Shown here piece by piece: positions 9,612-19,442 of a DNA stretch of 64,000 bases. The translations under genes were made by a program, and so were the position numbers. The notes beneath the pieces are model-generated. The model did no database searches, was not told the DNA's origin, and was given only the letters and a program-made list of their open reading frames with translations. How positions within the stretch are numbered: the stretch's first letter is position 1; the number at the start of each line of letters is the position of its first letter. Source of the stretch: Tropicibacter sp. Alg240-R139. GTDB lineage: Bacteria; Pseudomonadota; Alphaproteobacteria; Rhodobacterales; Rhodobacteraceae. The DNA is taken from assembly GCF_900537075.1 (NCBI RefSeq), contig NZ_UNRA01000005.1, positions 205,535-269,534 on the forward strand. Reading direction: 5' to 3'.

Positions 9612-10901
9612 CTACTTACCTAGGCAGAAACTGGCGAAAATTTCATCCAGCAAATTCTCAACGTCAATTCGACCCACCAAAGATTCCAGAGCACGGATCG
9701 CTGTCCGAATTTCTTCCGCCCCGATATCATATCGATCTTCTCCGAACGAGAGAATGGTCTTAGCTTCGAATAACGCTTGTTGCGCAACTTGCATTGCATC
9801 CCTATGCCTTTCTCGGGTTGCAATTCCTGCACTAGCGCTTGTTTGAAGAAGTCGCTCGGAAATCCGCCCGACAAGTTGATCGATACCCTTGCCGCTTTGA
9901 CCCGAGACTGCGACAATACCTTCAGGACGCAAATCGCCTTTGGATAAAACAACAATATCCTGCGCTTTGGGTTCGAATTCGGGGCTATCGTCTTGATTTT
10001 CCAACAGGAATACCCGAAGGTCGGCCGCCATCGCGCGCTTGCGTGCTAAAGCGATTCCAATGTTTTCCACCGCATCTACGGTTTCCCGAATGCCAGCTGT
10101 GTCCAATAGAGTCACCGGTAAACCAGCCAGGTCCATACGTACTTCAATCACGTCTCGGGTGGTACCGGCAAAATCCGAAGTGATGGCTGCATCCCGCCCT
10201 GCCAAAGAATTCAGCAAAGTTGATTTACCAACGTTAGGTCGACCGATGATTGCAACCTCGAATCCAGTGCGGATCCTCTCGGCGATACGTACGCCTGAGA
10301 TTTGCCGAGATAGATCTGTCGTTACACCATCCAATAGATCATTCACTTCGGGTGTGACATCTGTCGGGACATCTTCGTCTGCAAAATCTATAACAGCCTC
10401 AAGCAGAGATGCGGCGCGGATCAGATCACGGCGCCAGCGTTCGGCTAGATTTCCCAACTCACCTTTCAAGATGTTTTGCGCCTGACGCCGCTGAGCTTCG
10501 GTCTCTGCATCAATCAGATCGGCAAGTCCTTCAACCTGGGCCAAATCCATCTTGCCATTTTCCAAAGCCCGTCGCGTAAACTCTCCTGGTTCGGCCATTC
10601 GAGCATCTTTTTGTTCGGCCAAAGCCGACATAACGGAACTCACAACGGCGACACTACCATGAACTTGCAGCTCTACGACATTTTCTCCAGTGAAACTTGC
10701 AGGGCCTTGAAATGTCAGAACCAAAGCCTCGTCCAAGCGTTCTCCAGCTGAATTCCGCAATGTTCGCAGGCACATACCCCGTTTTGGTAACGCTTTTTCC
10801 ACCAGGGATTGCGCAACGTCGTAAGATCCGCGACCCGAGATTCGGATCACGGAAACGCCCGCTTTGCCGGGGGCACTGGCCAAGGCAAAGATCGTATCCA
10901 T
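9612..10901 (-). CDS. mnmE: MnmE (TrmE), tRNA modification GTPase
   Basis: MnmE (429 aa) is the G-protein partner of MnmG. An N-terminal formyl-THF-binding dimerisation domain ([15 protein letters not shown] onward) is followed by a helical domain interrupted by the G domain (about residues 215-370): G1 [13 protein letters not shown]2/G3 TTRD and DTAGI, G4 variant LSKGD. The chain ends in FCLGK, preserving the C-terminal cysteine needed for modification chemistry. It is the first gene of the mnmE-mnmG-rsmG-parA-parB run. Confidence 0.97.
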   Translation of the reverse strand: MDTIFALASAPGKAGVSVIRISGRGSYDVAQSLVEKALPKRGMCLRTLRNSAGERLDEALVLTFQGPASFTGENVVELQVHGSVAVVSSVMSALAEQKDARMAEPGEFTRRALENGKMDLAQVEGLADLIDAETEAQRRQAQNILKGELGNLAERWRRDLIRAASLLEAVIDFADEDVPTDVTPEVNDLLDGVTTDLSRQISGVRIAERIRTGFEVAIIGRPNVGKSTLLNSLAGRDAAITSDFAGTTRDVIEVRMDLAGLPVTLLDTAGIRETVDAVENIGIALARKRAMAADLRVFLLENQDDSPEFEPKAQDIVVLSKGDLRPEGIVAVSGQSGKGIDQLVGRISERLLQTSASAGIATRERHRDAMQVAQQALFEAKTILSFGEDRYDIGAEEIRTAIRALESLVGRIDVENLLDEIFASFCLGK

Positions 10902-10931
10902 TCCAGTGGCCTCGCTATTTAGACCCGTTTG

Positions 10932-12203
10932 TTAGGTGTTCATGGAGTCGAAGAATTCGCCATTTGTCTTGGTCTGTTTCAACTTAGACAATAGGAATTC
11001 AATCGCGTCCGTTGTGCCCATCGGGTTCAGAATACGGCGCAGAACAAAAGTCTTCTGCAGGTCAATTTTGTCGACCAACAGATCTTCTTTCCGGGTGCCA
11101 GACTTGAGGATGTCGATGGCCGGGAACACGCGCTTGTCTGCAATTTTACGATCCAGAACGATTTCCGAGTTACCCGTACCTTTGAATTCCTCAAAGATAA
11201 CTTCGTCCATCCGGCTGCCTGTGTCGATCAGTGCGGTTGCAATGATCGTTAGCGAACCACCCTCTTCGATGTTCCGAGCAGCACCAAAGAACCGCTTTGG
11301 ACGCTGCAGTGCATTCGCATCGACACCACCTGTAAGCACCTTACCCGATGAAGGCACCACAGTGTTGAAAGCCCTACCGAGTCTTGTGATTGAGTCGAGA
11401 AGAATAACAACATCTCGTTTATGCTCGACCAGGCGCTTCGCTTTTTCGATCACCATCTCGGAGACGGCCACGTGACGCGTTGCAGGTTCATCAAAGGTAG
11501 ACGACACAACCTCCCCCTTAACCGAGCGCTGCATGTCAGTTACTTCTTCAGGGCGTTCGTCGATCAGCAATACAATCAAATAGCACTCGGGGTGGTTCTT
11601 TTCGATCGAGTTGGCGATGTTCTGCAAGATCACGGTTTTACCGGTCCGCGGCGGCGCCACGATAAGCGAACGCTGCCCTTTACCGATCGGCGACACCAGA
11701 TCGATGACACGAGCGGAACGGTCCTTGATGGTCGGATCTTCGACTTCCATCTTCAGACGCTCATCCGGGTAAAGCGGCGTCAGGTTGTCGAATGCGATCT
11801 TGTGCTTGGCTTTTTCCGGGTCTTCAAAGTTGATCGTGGTGACATTGGTCAGCGCAAAATAGCGCTCGTTGTCGAGCGGCGCCTTCATCACACCATCAAT
11901 GGTGTCACCCGTACGCAGGCTGTGTTGGCGGATCATCTCGGGCGAGACATAGATGTCATCGGGGCCCGGCAGATAGTTCGCCTCAGGAGAGCGCAAAAAG
12001 CCAAAACCATCTTGCAGTACCTCGAGCACACCATCGCCTGAAATTTCCCACCCCTCATCCGCGCGTTCGCGCAGGATTTGGAACATCATTTCGCCCTTGC
12101 GCATCGTCGATGCGTTTTCGATCTCGAGCTCTTCGGCCATCGACAGCAGGTCTTTAGGGCTCTTGGCCTTGAGATAGGCAAGCGACAGGGATTCAGCAGA
12201 CAT
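10932..12203 (-). CDS. rho: Transcription termination factor Rho
   Basis: Rho (423 aa from the ATG at 12203) is the hexameric RNA translocase that terminates untranslated transcripts. The N-terminal domain ([29 protein letters not shown], split by loops) precedes the RNA-binding OB fold with DGFGFLRSP. The ATPase core has Walker A PPRTGKT, Walker B-type [13 protein letters not shown] and the [15 protein letters not shown]-loop/R-loop segment. A longer reading frame starts 28 codons upstream but has no recognisable extra domain, so the standard start [11 protein letters not shown] is preferred. Confidence 0.96.
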   Translation of the reverse strand: MSAESLSLAYLKAKSPKDLLSMAEELEIENASTMRKGEMMFQILRERADEGWEISGDGVLEVLQDGFGFLRSPEANYLPGPDDIYVSPEMIRQHSLRTGDTIDGVMKAPLDNERYFALTNVTTINFEDPEKAKHKIAFDNLTPLYPDERLKMEVEDPTIKDRSARVIDLVSPIGKGQRSLIVAPPRTGKTVILQNIANSIEKNHPECYLIVLLIDERPEEVTDMQRSVKGEVVSSTFDEPATRHVAVSEMVIEKAKRLVEHKRDVVILLDSITRLGRAFNTVVPSSGKVLTGGVDANALQRPKRFFGAARNIEEGGSLTIIATALIDTGSRMDEVIFEEFKGTGNSEIVLDRKIADKRVFPAIDILKSGTRKEDLLVDKIDLQKTFVLRRILNPMGTTDAIEFLLSKLKQTKTNGEFFDSMNT

Positions 12204-12325
12204 GATCAAACACCCTTTGACCGCGAGCGCGCGGCGTGGATTGAATATGGATTCGGAAGACACGTAACCCGGACGGGTCAGTTGCACCCTACATAGGTAC
12301 GTAAGCAGATGAAGTCAAACAGCCC

Positions 12326-12775
12326 TCAGAACTTCAAAATGACTGATAAGACAATGACCACCATCAAAACGGTCGGAACCTCATTCATGAGGCGGTAGGT
12401 GCGCCCTGAGAGGGTATTAGTCCCCTCTTCCAGATTACGATGCTGGCTGAGCAACCAATGATGGAACCAGGTCATAGCCAAAACTGACGCGCCCTTGGTC
12501 CAGGGCCAGATCCATGACCAGTCGACGATCCCCGGCGTAAACACCATGATCAGGCCGCAGACCCAGGTCACGATCATCGCCGGTCGCATGATGATCTTCA
12601 AAAGCTTTTCTTGCATCATCAGAAAGATTTCTGGAGCGCCCTGAACTTTCTTAGCCTGTTCGACATGATGCACAAACAAACGGGGAAGATAGAAGAGGCC
12701 TGCCATCCACGAGATGACTGCCATGATGTGCAGTGATTTGACCCATGGGTAAATCGTGAACAGGAATTCGGTCAT
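12326..12775 (-). CDS. hemJ: HemJ, protoporphyrinogen IX oxidase
   Basis: HemJ (149 aa; UPF0093) is the membrane-bound oxidase that converts protoporphyrinogen IX to protoporphyrin IX in many alphaproteobacteria and cyanobacteria. The conserved N-terminal SLHIMAVISWMAGLFYLPRLFVHH block contains the essential histidine, and four hydrophobic segments are apparent. It sits between rho and the oriC-like gap, a conserved location in Rhodobacterales. No other protoporphyrinogen oxidase is seen in the window. Confidence 0.92.
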   Translation of the reverse strand: MTEFLFTIYPWVKSLHIMAVISWMAGLFYLPRLFVHHVEQAKKVQGAPEIFLMMQEKLLKIIMRPAMIVTWVCGLIMVFTPGIVDWSWIWPWTKGASVLAMTWFHHWLLSQHRNLEEGTNTLSGRTYRLMNEVPTVLMVVIVLSVILKF

Positions 12776-13181
12776 AGGCGTCTCGCGGAAGGGGTTCGGG
12801 CATACCTAATAAAAAAGAAAGAAAGAAAAAAGATTGATGGTTTAGTAGGTCGCCCAAAATCCGTGGATAAGTGATCTGTCCTGCGAGTTTTCCCCATGTG
12901 AAGAACGTGAAAACGACAGAGGCGGTTTCTTTCCACATGTCATTTTAAATACTGATGTTCAATCACTTAGGTTGGTAATAAACTGATTAACCTGGGGATA
13001 AGTTTCAGGGTAAGTTGGGATCAACAAGTTTTCCACGAGATCAGATTTATCCTTGTCCTGAAAGGATACAGTTGGAACGAATCAGAGATGTTTTCGGTGA
13101 AATCCCCGGGGTTGCGTGGCAAGCGGAAAGTCATACAAACCGTTCGAGAACACTCAAAGACTAGTCCAAGGGGTTATCCAC
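12776..13181. other. oriC: Probable chromosomal replication origin (oriC)
   Basis: This 406-bp gap between hemJ and maf holds no gene. It begins with an A/purine-rich stretch (12808-12833), a candidate unwinding element. DnaA-box-like 9-mers: TTATCCACA (13174-13182, perfect, overlapping the maf ATG), TTATCCACG (complement of 12862-12870), TTATCCCCA (complement of 12993-13001), TTTTCCACG (13029-13037), TTTTCCCCA (12888-12896), CTTTCCACA (12929-12937) and TTATCCTTG (13047-13055). The position beside parABS, mnmEG, rho and hemJ is where Rhodobacterales origins are expected. DnaA itself is not in this window. Confidence 0.78.
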
Positions 13182-13781
13182 ATGACTGTCCCCATCGTCC
13201 TCGCATCTGGCTCTACCATCCGGGCGCAGCTGCTACGCAATGCCAATGTCCCGTTTGAGATCAATGTGCCTCGGGTTGATGAAGATACTGTTAAAAATGC
13301 ACTGATTGCAGAAGAGGCCCCACCACGGGATATCGCTGACGCCCTAGCGGAGCTCAAAGCACGTAAGATCAGCCTGAAGACGCCGGGCGCGATGGTTCTG
13401 GGCTGTGATCAGGTTTTGGACTTTCAAGGTCGGCTGTTGTCCAAGCCGACCACGCCCCAGGATGCATTTGATCAGCTCACGGCAATGCGGGGCCAACGCC
13501 ACATGTTGTTGTCGGCCGCAGTCATTTATGAAAACGGCGAACCGATCTGGCGCCATGTGGGTCAGGTGCGATTGCGGATGCGGGTCAGTTCGGATGCCTA
13601 TCTTAAATCCTACGTCGAACGGAACTGGGACAGCATCCGCCATGCGGTTGGGGCCTACAAACTCGAAGAAGAAGGTGTACGCTTGTTCACAAGCATTGAC
13701 GGAGACTATTTTAACGTTTTGGGTATGCCCTTGTTAGAGCTGCTCAATTTCCTGACGTTGCGGGGGGTGATCGAACAATGA
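13182..13781 (+). CDS. maf: Maf/YceF-like nucleotide pyrophosphatase
   Basis: A 199-residue Maf-family protein; characterised relatives hydrolyse modified or canonical pyrimidine nucleoside triphosphates to monophosphates. N-terminal [13 protein letters not shown] gives the phosphate-binding SxSxxR-like motif, and VLGCDQVL contains the catalytic aspartate. The start chosen is the ATG at 13182; an upstream in-frame start at 13116 would lie in the origin-like region. The stop overlaps aroE by four bases. Confidence 0.93.
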   Translation: MTVPIVLASGSTIRAQLLRNANVPFEINVPRVDEDTVKNALIAEEAPPRDIADALAELKARKISLKTPGAMVLGCDQVLDFQGRLLSKPTTPQDAFDQLTAMRGQRHMLLSAAVIYENGEPIWRHVGQVRLRMRVSSDAYLKSYVERNWDSIRHAVGAYKLEEEGVRLFTSIDGDYFNVLGMPLLELLNFLTLRGVIEQ

Positions 13782-14611
13782 CGAACACACGAATTCCTTT
13801 GGCCGGGGTGATCGGACATCCGATAGCGCATTCCAAATCTCCTCGATTACACGGGCATTGGCTGAAAACCTATGGCATCGCCGGGCATTACACCCCTATG
13901 GACGTCGCACCCCAAGATCTGGAAACGGTTCTGCGCACCTTGCCAAAGGCTGGCTTTGTGGGTGTCAACGTTACGGTTCCGCACAAAGAGGCAGTGATGG
14001 CCATCGCTGACCAGATTACGGATCGCGCGACGCTGATTGGGGCGGCAAACACATTGATCTTCCGCGAGGACGGTAAGATTCACGCCGATAACACCGATGG
14101 CTATGGATTCATGGAAAACCTGCACAGCGGCGCGCCTGATTGGGATCCTAAATCTGGGCCCGCTTTGGTGCTTGGTGCCGGTGGCGCATCCCGCGCAGTT
14201 ATCTCGGCCCTGCTTGAAGCGGGCGTGCCCGAGATCTTTTTGTCAAACCGCACCCGTGTCCGCGCCGATAAACTGCGCGATGATTTTGGCAAGCGGGTGC
14301 GGGTGATCGATTGGGTGCAGGCCGGCAATGTGGTCGAAGACGCTGATCTGGTGGTGAACACAACCTCGCTTGGAATGGTTGGCAATTCCGATCTGCGCGT
14401 CCCGATGGATGGGCTTAAGAAGACAGCAGTAGTTACTGATCTTGTTTATGCGCCGCTCAAAACCCGGCTGCTGCAGACGGCAGAAGAGGCGGGTTGCACC
14501 ACTGTCGACGGTTTGGGCATGTTGCTCCATCAAGCGGTTCCTGGTTTTGAACGGTGGTTTGGCGAACGGCCCAAGGTCGACAGCGCCACACGCGCGGCGG
14601 CCCTGCGATGA
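13778..14611 (+). CDS. aroE: Shikimate dehydrogenase (NADP+)
   Basis: AroE (277 aa) reduces 3-dehydroshikimate to shikimate in aromatic amino acid synthesis. The substrate motif [10 protein letters not shown] is near residue 12, the catalytic lysine is in NVTVPHKEA, followed by GAANTL and DNTDGYG, and the NADP-binding loop is GAGGASRAV with NRTR. It overlaps maf upstream and coaE downstream by four bases each, so maf-aroE-coaE-dnaQ is a tightly coupled operon. Confidence 0.97.
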   Translation: MTNTRIPLAGVIGHPIAHSKSPRLHGHWLKTYGIAGHYTPMDVAPQDLETVLRTLPKAGFVGVNVTVPHKEAVMAIADQITDRATLIGAANTLIFREDGKIHADNTDGYGFMENLHSGAPDWDPKSGPALVLGAGGASRAVISALLEAGVPEIFLSNRTRVRADKLRDDFGKRVRVIDWVQAGNVVEDADLVVNTTSLGMVGNSDLRVPMDGLKKTAVVTDLVYAPLKTRLLQTAEEAGCTTVDGLGMLLHQAVPGFERWFGERPKVDSATRAAALR

Positions 14612-15201
14612 GCTTTCTTCTGGGGCTGACCGGCTCTATCGGGATGGGCAAAAGCACGACGGCACAGCTGTTTGCAGAAATGGGCTGTGCCGTTTGGGAT
14701 GCGGATGCGGCAGTTCACAGGCTTTATGCGCCCGGCGGCGCAGCGGTCGAACCGATGCAGGCGGCATTTCCGGACGCTATTGTGGACGGTGCGGTTATCC
14801 GCGATGCGCTGCGTCAGGTCATTCAGGCTGATCCAACCGCGTTGAAGCAGATCGAACAGATCGTGCATCCACTGGTTGGGCAGGATCGCGAACAGTTTAA
14901 GGCCGACACGGATGCTGACATTCTGGTATTCGATGTGCCGTTGATGTTTGAAACAGGTGGCAATGCCGCAATGGATGCGGTGGCTTGTGTCTCGGTTCCG
15001 GCCGAGGTTCAACAAGAGCGCGTGATGGCACGTGGTACGATGACGTTGGAGCAATTCCAGCAGATTCGCTCCAAGCAGATGCCGAACGATGAAAAATGTG
15101 AGCGGTCCGATTTTGTGATCCTGACCGACACGCTGGACCACGCGCGCCAACAGGTGCAGGCTGTGGTGGATCAGATCAGAGCAGGGCTAAGCGATGCGTG
15201 A
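14608..15201 (+). CDS. coaE: Dephospho-CoA kinase
   Basis: CoaE (197 aa) catalyses the last step of coenzyme A synthesis, phosphorylating the 3'-hydroxyl of dephospho-CoA. The P-loop GLTGSIGMGKST is at the N-terminus, with DADAAVHRLY, the VHPLV motif and the DVPLMFE(T)GG segment following as in the family. The start is the ATG at 14608, overlapping the aroE stop; an ORF start 18 codons upstream only extends into aroE. It overlaps dnaQ by eight bases. Confidence 0.95.
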   Translation: MSFLLGLTGSIGMGKSTTAQLFAEMGCAVWDADAAVHRLYAPGGAAVEPMQAAFPDAIVDGAVIRDALRQVIQADPTALKQIEQIVHPLVGQDREQFKADTDADILVFDVPLMFETGGNAAMDAVACVSVPAEVQQERVMARGTMTLEQFQQIRSKQMPNDEKCERSDFVILTDTLDHARQQVQAVVDQIRAGLSDA

Positions 15202-15919
15202 AATCGTTCTGGATACGGAAACCACTGGGTTTGATCCCGAAAGCGGCGACCGGATTGTTGAAATCGGTGCAATTGAACTGTGGAACCACTTGGCAACTGG
15301 CGAAACGTATCACCAATACATCAACCCCGAACGCTCTATGCCGCTTGAGGCGTTTGGTGTTCATGGGATTGGTCCCGACCTGTTGGAATCGCCACAACAG
15401 CCCGGCCCAGGTGCTGTGACGCTGCGCGACAAACCAGTGTTTGCCAAGGTTGGTCAGGCCTTTCGTGATTTTATTGGCGATTCCAAGTTGGTGATCCACA
15501 ACGCGGCCTTTGACATCAAGTTCCTGAACGCTGAACTGCGTTGGATGGGCTTGCCGGAAATCCCATGGGAACAGGCGCTGGACACACTGGCCATCGCGCG
15601 CAAAAAATTCCCCGGCTCGCCGGCCTCGCTGGATGCACTGTGCCGACGCTTTGCCATCGACAACACTTCACGAACGTTGCACGGCGCTTTGCTCGACTCC
15701 GAAATTCTGGCCGAAGTGTATCTGGAGCTAATTGGCGGCAAACAGCCCGACTTTGGCTTGTCTCAGACGCAAGGTGGCGCTGGTGGCGCATCTGCAGACG
15801 ACTGGCGCCCGACCGCACGTCCCAACCCCCTACCCGCGCGTGTCACGGAGAAAGAGCAAGAAGCCCATCAGGCCTTTGTCGATAGTTTAGGGGATGATGC
15901 GATGTGGAAACGCGCCTGA
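15194..15919 (+). CDS. dnaQ: DNA polymerase III epsilon subunit, proofreading exonuclease
   Basis: DnaQ (241 aa) is the 3'-5' proofreading exonuclease of the replicase. Exo I DTETTGFDP, Exo II HNAAFDIKFLNAEL and Exo III with HGALLDSE give the DEDDh residues. The C-terminal tail (about residues 190-241) probably reaches the alpha subunit. Between the GVHGI and DKPVFAKV blocks there is a roughly 15-residue proline/glycine-rich insertion (SPQQPGPG) relative to enterobacterial DnaQ. Last gene of the maf operon. Confidence 0.95.
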   Translation: MREIVLDTETTGFDPESGDRIVEIGAIELWNHLATGETYHQYINPERSMPLEAFGVHGIGPDLLESPQQPGPGAVTLRDKPVFAKVGQAFRDFIGDSKLVIHNAAFDIKFLNAELRWMGLPEIPWEQALDTLAIARKKFPGSPASLDALCRRFAIDNTSRTLHGALLDSEILAEVYLELIGGKQPDFGLSQTQGGAGGASADDWRPTARPNPLPARVTEKEQEAHQAFVDSLGDDAMWKRA

Positions 15920-15937
15920 AGGTCGACCCCAGGCGCG
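15911..15937. terminator. Inverted repeat between convergent dnaQ and secB
   Basis: CGCGCCTG (15911-15918) and CAGGCGCG (15930-15937) form an 8-bp perfect stem with an 11-base loop over the dnaQ stop codon. There is no T run, so termination efficiency is uncertain; symmetry and position suggest a bidirectional role. Confidence 0.5.
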
Positions 15938-15947
15938 TAATCCGAAA

Positions 15948-16451
15948 TCAGGCGTCGGCCTGCTGTTCTTTTTGTGCGGCCTGTAGGCGGGCTAATTCGT
16001 TGCGATACAGCGCAACAAAGTCAATGGTGTCCAGGTTCAACGGCGGATAGCCACCATCGCGGGTCACGTCGCTGACGATGCGGCGCAGGAACGGGAACAG
16101 CATGCGGGGGCATTCGATCAGCAGGAACGGATGCAATTGATCCTCGGCCACGCCTTCGACGTGGAAGATGCCGCAGTAATCAATCTCGAACACAAACAGG
16201 GTTTCACCCAGTTCCTTGGCCTTGGATTCGATGTTCAGTTTGATCGCCACTTCGTACTGGTGATCGGTTGAACGTTTCTTGGCGTCCAGGTTCACCTGAA
16301 CGTTGACGTCCGGCTGAACGTCGCCCGATGCGCCCTTTTGGGCCATCACGTTTTCAAACGACAGATCGCGGATGAACTGTCCCAGAACACGCATCTGAAC
16401 TTGGGGGGGTTGCTGCTGTTGGTTGCCTTCGGCGGCGCCGTTTTCGGCCAT
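15948..16451 (-). CDS. secB: SecB, preprotein translocase chaperone
   Basis: SecB (167 aa) is a tetrameric cytosolic chaperone that keeps precursors unfolded and delivers them to SecA. The core from VLGQFIRDLSFENV through the FEIDYCGIFHVEGV and CPRMLFPFLRRIVSDVTRDGGYPPL segments is the standard family sequence. N- and C-terminal extensions are glutamine/alanine rich. It is convergent with dnaQ and probably transcribed separately from fxsA, 56 bases upstream. Confidence 0.96.
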   Translation of the reverse strand: MAENGAAEGNQQQQPPQVQMRVLGQFIRDLSFENVMAQKGASGDVQPDVNVQVNLDAKKRSTDHQYEVAIKLNIESKAKELGETLFVFEIDYCGIFHVEGVAEDQLHPFLLIECPRMLFPFLRRIVSDVTRDGGYPPLNLDTIDFVALYRNELARLQAAQKEQQADA

Positions 16452-16507
16452 GGATTTGCTCCGTGAAAATCAAATTCGACACTGCTTAGCAGCTTGCCCT
16501 TATCACC

Positions 16508-17041
16508 TCAATGGCGGTCCGGCCCTTCGACCCAGCCCGATGGTTGGGCATTTGGGTCACGCGGTTTGCCGACCTCTTCGTATTCGCCATCAATGACGTC
16601 ACCCGGGTTGCCAGCGTGGTGTGCGCCATGTCCGCGATCAAAGCCGGAATGCATGTTCTGAAACCGGGGGTCGGCGCCCATTTGAAAACTTGAGACAGTT
16701 ACCTTGGACCGTAGATAGCGAAACACCCCAACCCGGACCCCAGGGACCAGCAGGGCAAAACCGATCGCGTCGGTGAAAAAACCGGGGGTCAGCAACAGCG
16801 CGCCCGAAAATAAGATCATTGCCCCATGCGCCAGTGGCTCGGTCGGGTCATCCAGATTGGAAAAGGCCCCCTGTAGCTGTCCCATCGCCATGCGACCTTG
16901 TGTCCGCACCAGCCAAGTGCCCAAAACCGCCGTAAGCACGACAATCGCAAGGGTTGGCCATAGCCCGATTAGGCCGCCTACTTGGATGAATAAGGCTATT
17001 TCGATGATCGGAACCAGCAAAAAGGCCAGAAACAGGTACAT
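16508..17041 (-). CDS. fxsA: FxsA family membrane protein
   Basis: A 177-residue protein of the FxsA family, whose E. coli member suppresses phage T7 exclusion by F plasmids when overexpressed; its native role is unclear. Three or four hydrophobic helices occupy the first 110 residues (PIIEIALFIQVGGLIGLW is the family N-terminal hallmark, and GALLLTPGFFTDAIGFALLVPGVR the second). The C-terminal 60 residues are hydrophilic, glycine/histidine rich and variable. Divergent from the Tim44-like gene. Confidence 0.92.
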   Translation of the reverse strand: MYLFLAFLLVPIIEIALFIQVGGLIGLWPTLAIVVLTAVLGTWLVRTQGRMAMGQLQGAFSNLDDPTEPLAHGAMILFSGALLLTPGFFTDAIGFALLVPGVRVGVFRYLRSKVTVSSFQMGADPRFQNMHSGFDRGHGAHHAGNPGDVIDGEYEEVGKPRDPNAQPSGWVEGPDRH

Positions 17042-17149
17042 TTAGGTTATCCTTTCTCATAGGCTGAATGGTGGACTTGCACCGTACTGTCCCCTACATA
17101 GTGGCCTGAGGCCTTGCTTACAAAGCCTCTTGCCTGAAACGAGGAAGAA

Positions 17150-17806
17150 ATGAACTCACCCTTGATCCAGCTTTTGGTATTGGCCGGCATCGCCGTTTTT
17201 CTCATTCTGCGTTTGCGCAGTGTCCTGGGTACGCGTGAAGGTTTTGAAAAACCCCCCGTGCCGCAACAACCCAATGGTCGCGCGCAACGCGACTTTGAAG
17301 TGATCGAAGGCGGCCCGGACCGGGACATCACTGATCACGTTGCCGAAGATAGCCCGCAGGCGCAGGAATTGACCGCGATGAAGCGGATCGAGCCCGGTTT
17401 TTCGGTCACCGATTTTGTCCAGGGCTCGCGTGGCGCGTACGAGATGATTGTCATGGGGTTTGAACGCGGCGATCTGAATGACATCCAGCCTTTCCTGGCC
17501 GAAGATGTGTTCGACACTTTTGTCAGCGTCGTGTCCGACCGCGAGGACCAAGGCCTGAAGATCGAGGCGGAATTTGTCGGGGTGCGCGAGACTACGCTGG
17601 TGGATGCCAAGTTCGACAAAGACACACAACTGGCCGAGATTTCCATGCGATTTGTCGCTGAATTGACGTCGGTTGTGCGTGACCGCGGCGGTGACATTAT
17701 TGAGGGCAACGCCAATACCATCAAACGCCAAAAGGATACGTGGACGTTTGCCCGCACTATGGGCACCGATGATCCGAACTGGCTGCTTGTCGCCACGGAC
17801 GCATGA
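17150..17806 (+). CDS. Tim44/TimA family protein
   Basis: A 218-residue protein with one N-terminal membrane helix (LIQLLVLAGIAVFLILRL) and a C-terminal Tim44-like domain (about residues 75-215) with the family pattern around FVQGSRGAYEMIVMGFERGD and LAEISMRFVAELTSVVRD. In mitochondria this domain tethers Hsp70 to the import channel; the bacterial role is unproven. The neighbouring secB, fxsA and mltA form the conserved alphaproteobacterial context. SD GAGGAAG precedes the ATG. Stop overlaps mltA by four bases. Confidence 0.9.
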   Translation: MNSPLIQLLVLAGIAVFLILRLRSVLGTREGFEKPPVPQQPNGRAQRDFEVIEGGPDRDITDHVAEDSPQAQELTAMKRIEPGFSVTDFVQGSRGAYEMIVMGFERGDLNDIQPFLAEDVFDTFVSVVSDREDQGLKIEAEFVGVRETTLVDAKFDKDTQLAEISMRFVAELTSVVRDRGGDIIEGNANTIKRQKDTWTFARTMGTDDPNWLLVATDA

Positions 17807-18855
17807 TTGCAGCGCTGCGGTCGGTATTTCTGGTGTGTGCCGTTATGACCGCAGAAGGTTCTGCTGCGGGCAACGGGTTCGAAGTCACGTATACTGTCGC
17901 CTCTTTTGACGATCTCGATGGATGGGCCGCAGATGATCACGCTGCGGCCTTTGACACGTTCCTCAACACGTGCATTGATTTCGATGATCCTGATTGGAAA
18001 TCGCTTTGTGCGGTGGCGCAGACTCATTCACCCGAAACAGCGCGGTCATTCTTTGAGCTGTTCTTTCGCCCGGTTCTGATCCAGGACGGAAATGACGCGA
18101 TGTTCACCGGGTATTTCGAACCCGAACTCGAAGGGTCTCGCGTACCGACCAGTCGGTTTCGCTATCCGGTCTACAAAATGCCGGCCGAGGCGAAGGCGTC
18201 TAACCCCTGGCTAAGCCGACGTGAGATCCTGACGAGCGGCGTGATGGATAACCGCGGGTTGGAAATTGCCTGGGTCGATGACCCGGTCGAATTGTTCTTC
18301 TTGCAGATCCAAGGATCGGGGCGCATCCGCCTGACCAATGGTTCGACCCTTAGGGTTGGGTATGGCGGAGCCAATGGGCACAACTACCGATCTATTGGCG
18401 TCGAGCTGGTGCGCCGCGGCGTTTACAGCGCACATCAGGTCAGCGCGCAGGTGATCAAGAACTGGGTACGCCGCAACCCGGCGGCCGGGGTCGAGCTGCT
18501 GCTGCACAATCCCAGCTACGTCTTTTTTCGCGAGGTACGGCGCGTGTCGTCAGCCGATGGTCCTTTGGGTGCGATGAACCGGTCGGTGACGGCGATGCGC
18601 TCGATTGCGGTTGATCCGGCCTATACGCCGTTGGGCGCACCGGTTTGGGTGGAAAAAGACGGGGCAGGTAAACTGCGTCGCTTGATGATTGCTCAGGACA
18701 CTGGATCAGCCATCAAGGGTGCACAGCGGGCCGATATCTTCTTTGGCACCGGGGACGCCGCCGGACAGGCCGCCGGCAGGTTGCGCGATCCGGGTCGGAT
18801 GTTGGTTCTGTTGCCGATTCAGAGAGCCTATGCACTGTTGCCGGATGGATTCTGA
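17803..18855 (+). CDS. mltA: MltA, membrane-bound lytic murein transglycosylase A
   Basis: MltA (350 aa) cleaves peptidoglycan glycan strands to 1,6-anhydroMurNAc products. An N-terminal hydrophobic signal (AALRSVFLVCAVMTAEGSAA) lacks a clear lipobox, so a secreted rather than lipid-anchored form is likely. Family blocks are FTGYFEPELEGS, FFLQIQGSGRIRL with the barrel loops, and the C-terminal 3D domain with AQDTGSAIKGAQRADIFFGTG holding the catalytic aspartate. It overlaps the Tim44-like gene upstream and the Smr gene (TGATG) downstream. Confidence 0.95.
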   Translation: MIAALRSVFLVCAVMTAEGSAAGNGFEVTYTVASFDDLDGWAADDHAAAFDTFLNTCIDFDDPDWKSLCAVAQTHSPETARSFFELFFRPVLIQDGNDAMFTGYFEPELEGSRVPTSRFRYPVYKMPAEAKASNPWLSRREILTSGVMDNRGLEIAWVDDPVELFFLQIQGSGRIRLTNGSTLRVGYGGANGHNYRSIGVELVRRGVYSAHQVSAQVIKNWVRRNPAAGVELLLHNPSYVFFREVRRVSSADGPLGAMNRSVTAMRSIAVDPAYTPLGAPVWVEKDGAGKLRRLMIAQDTGSAIKGAQRADIFFGTGDAAGQAAGRLRDPGRMLVLLPIQRAYALLPDGF

Positions 18856-19442
18856 TGGCCCGGCGCAGATTGTCAAAAGAAGAGGTCGACCTGTGGAACA
18901 AGGTTGTTGAAAAGGCAGATCGCCTGAACCCAGATCACGTCGAAGAGAGCCACGCCACTTCATTGCCCAAACCAAGGCCCGCCAAAGAACTGTTTGAGCC
19001 GTTGCCTGTGTTTTCGGTGGGCGAGAGAGCTGGGGGAAAACCTGCGCGCAACAACTTGAAGCCGTCGGTGACACAACATCTGTCCAAGATGCCCGTACAG
19101 ATGGACAATAAGGCCTATGGCCGAATGAAACGCGGTAAGCTCAAACCCGAAGGAAGGCTCGACCTGCATGGAATGCGGGTGGACTCTGCCCACCCTGCGC
19201 TGACCCGCTTTATCTTGTCGTCGCAGGCCTCGGGCAAGCGGTTGGTTCTGGTGATCACCGGCAAGGGCAAAGATCGCGATGAACCCGGCCCCATTCCAAC
19301 CCCGCGCGGGGTGCTACGCAATCAGGTGCCGCAGTGGCTGTCGTTGCCGCCTCTGTCCAAAGTGGTGATGCAGGTCACGCCCGCGCATCTGTCCCATGGT
19401 GGTGAGGGCGCATACTACGTCTATCTGCGTCGACTGCGTTAA
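18855..19442 (+). CDS. Smr-domain protein
   Basis: A 195-residue protein with a basic N-terminal region and a C-terminal Smr domain (about residues 105-195), recognisable by LDLHGMRVDSAHPAL, the GKRLVLVITGKGKD block (TGKG-type motif) and GGEGAYYVYLRR at the end. Smr domains are nicking endonucleases or RNA cleavage modules in other proteins; the specific target here is unknown. The stop TAA and the stop of the convergent MFS gene are read from the same TTAA tetramer. Confidence 0.93.
   Translation: MARRRLSKEEVDLWNKVVEKADRLNPDHVEESHATSLPKPRPAKELFEPLPVFSVGERAGGKPARNNLKPSVTQHLSKMPVQMDNKAYGRMKRGKLKPEGRLDLHGMRVDSAHPALTRFILSSQASGKRLVLVITGKGKDRDEPGPIPTPRGVLRNQVPQWLSLPPLSKVVMQVTPAHLSHGGEGAYYVYLRRLR

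Noticed and set aside
12651..12938. 95-codon minus-strand frame reaching into the oriC-like gap
   Set aside because: It overlaps hemJ in another frame and extends through the purine-rich tract; no domain or ribosome-binding site.
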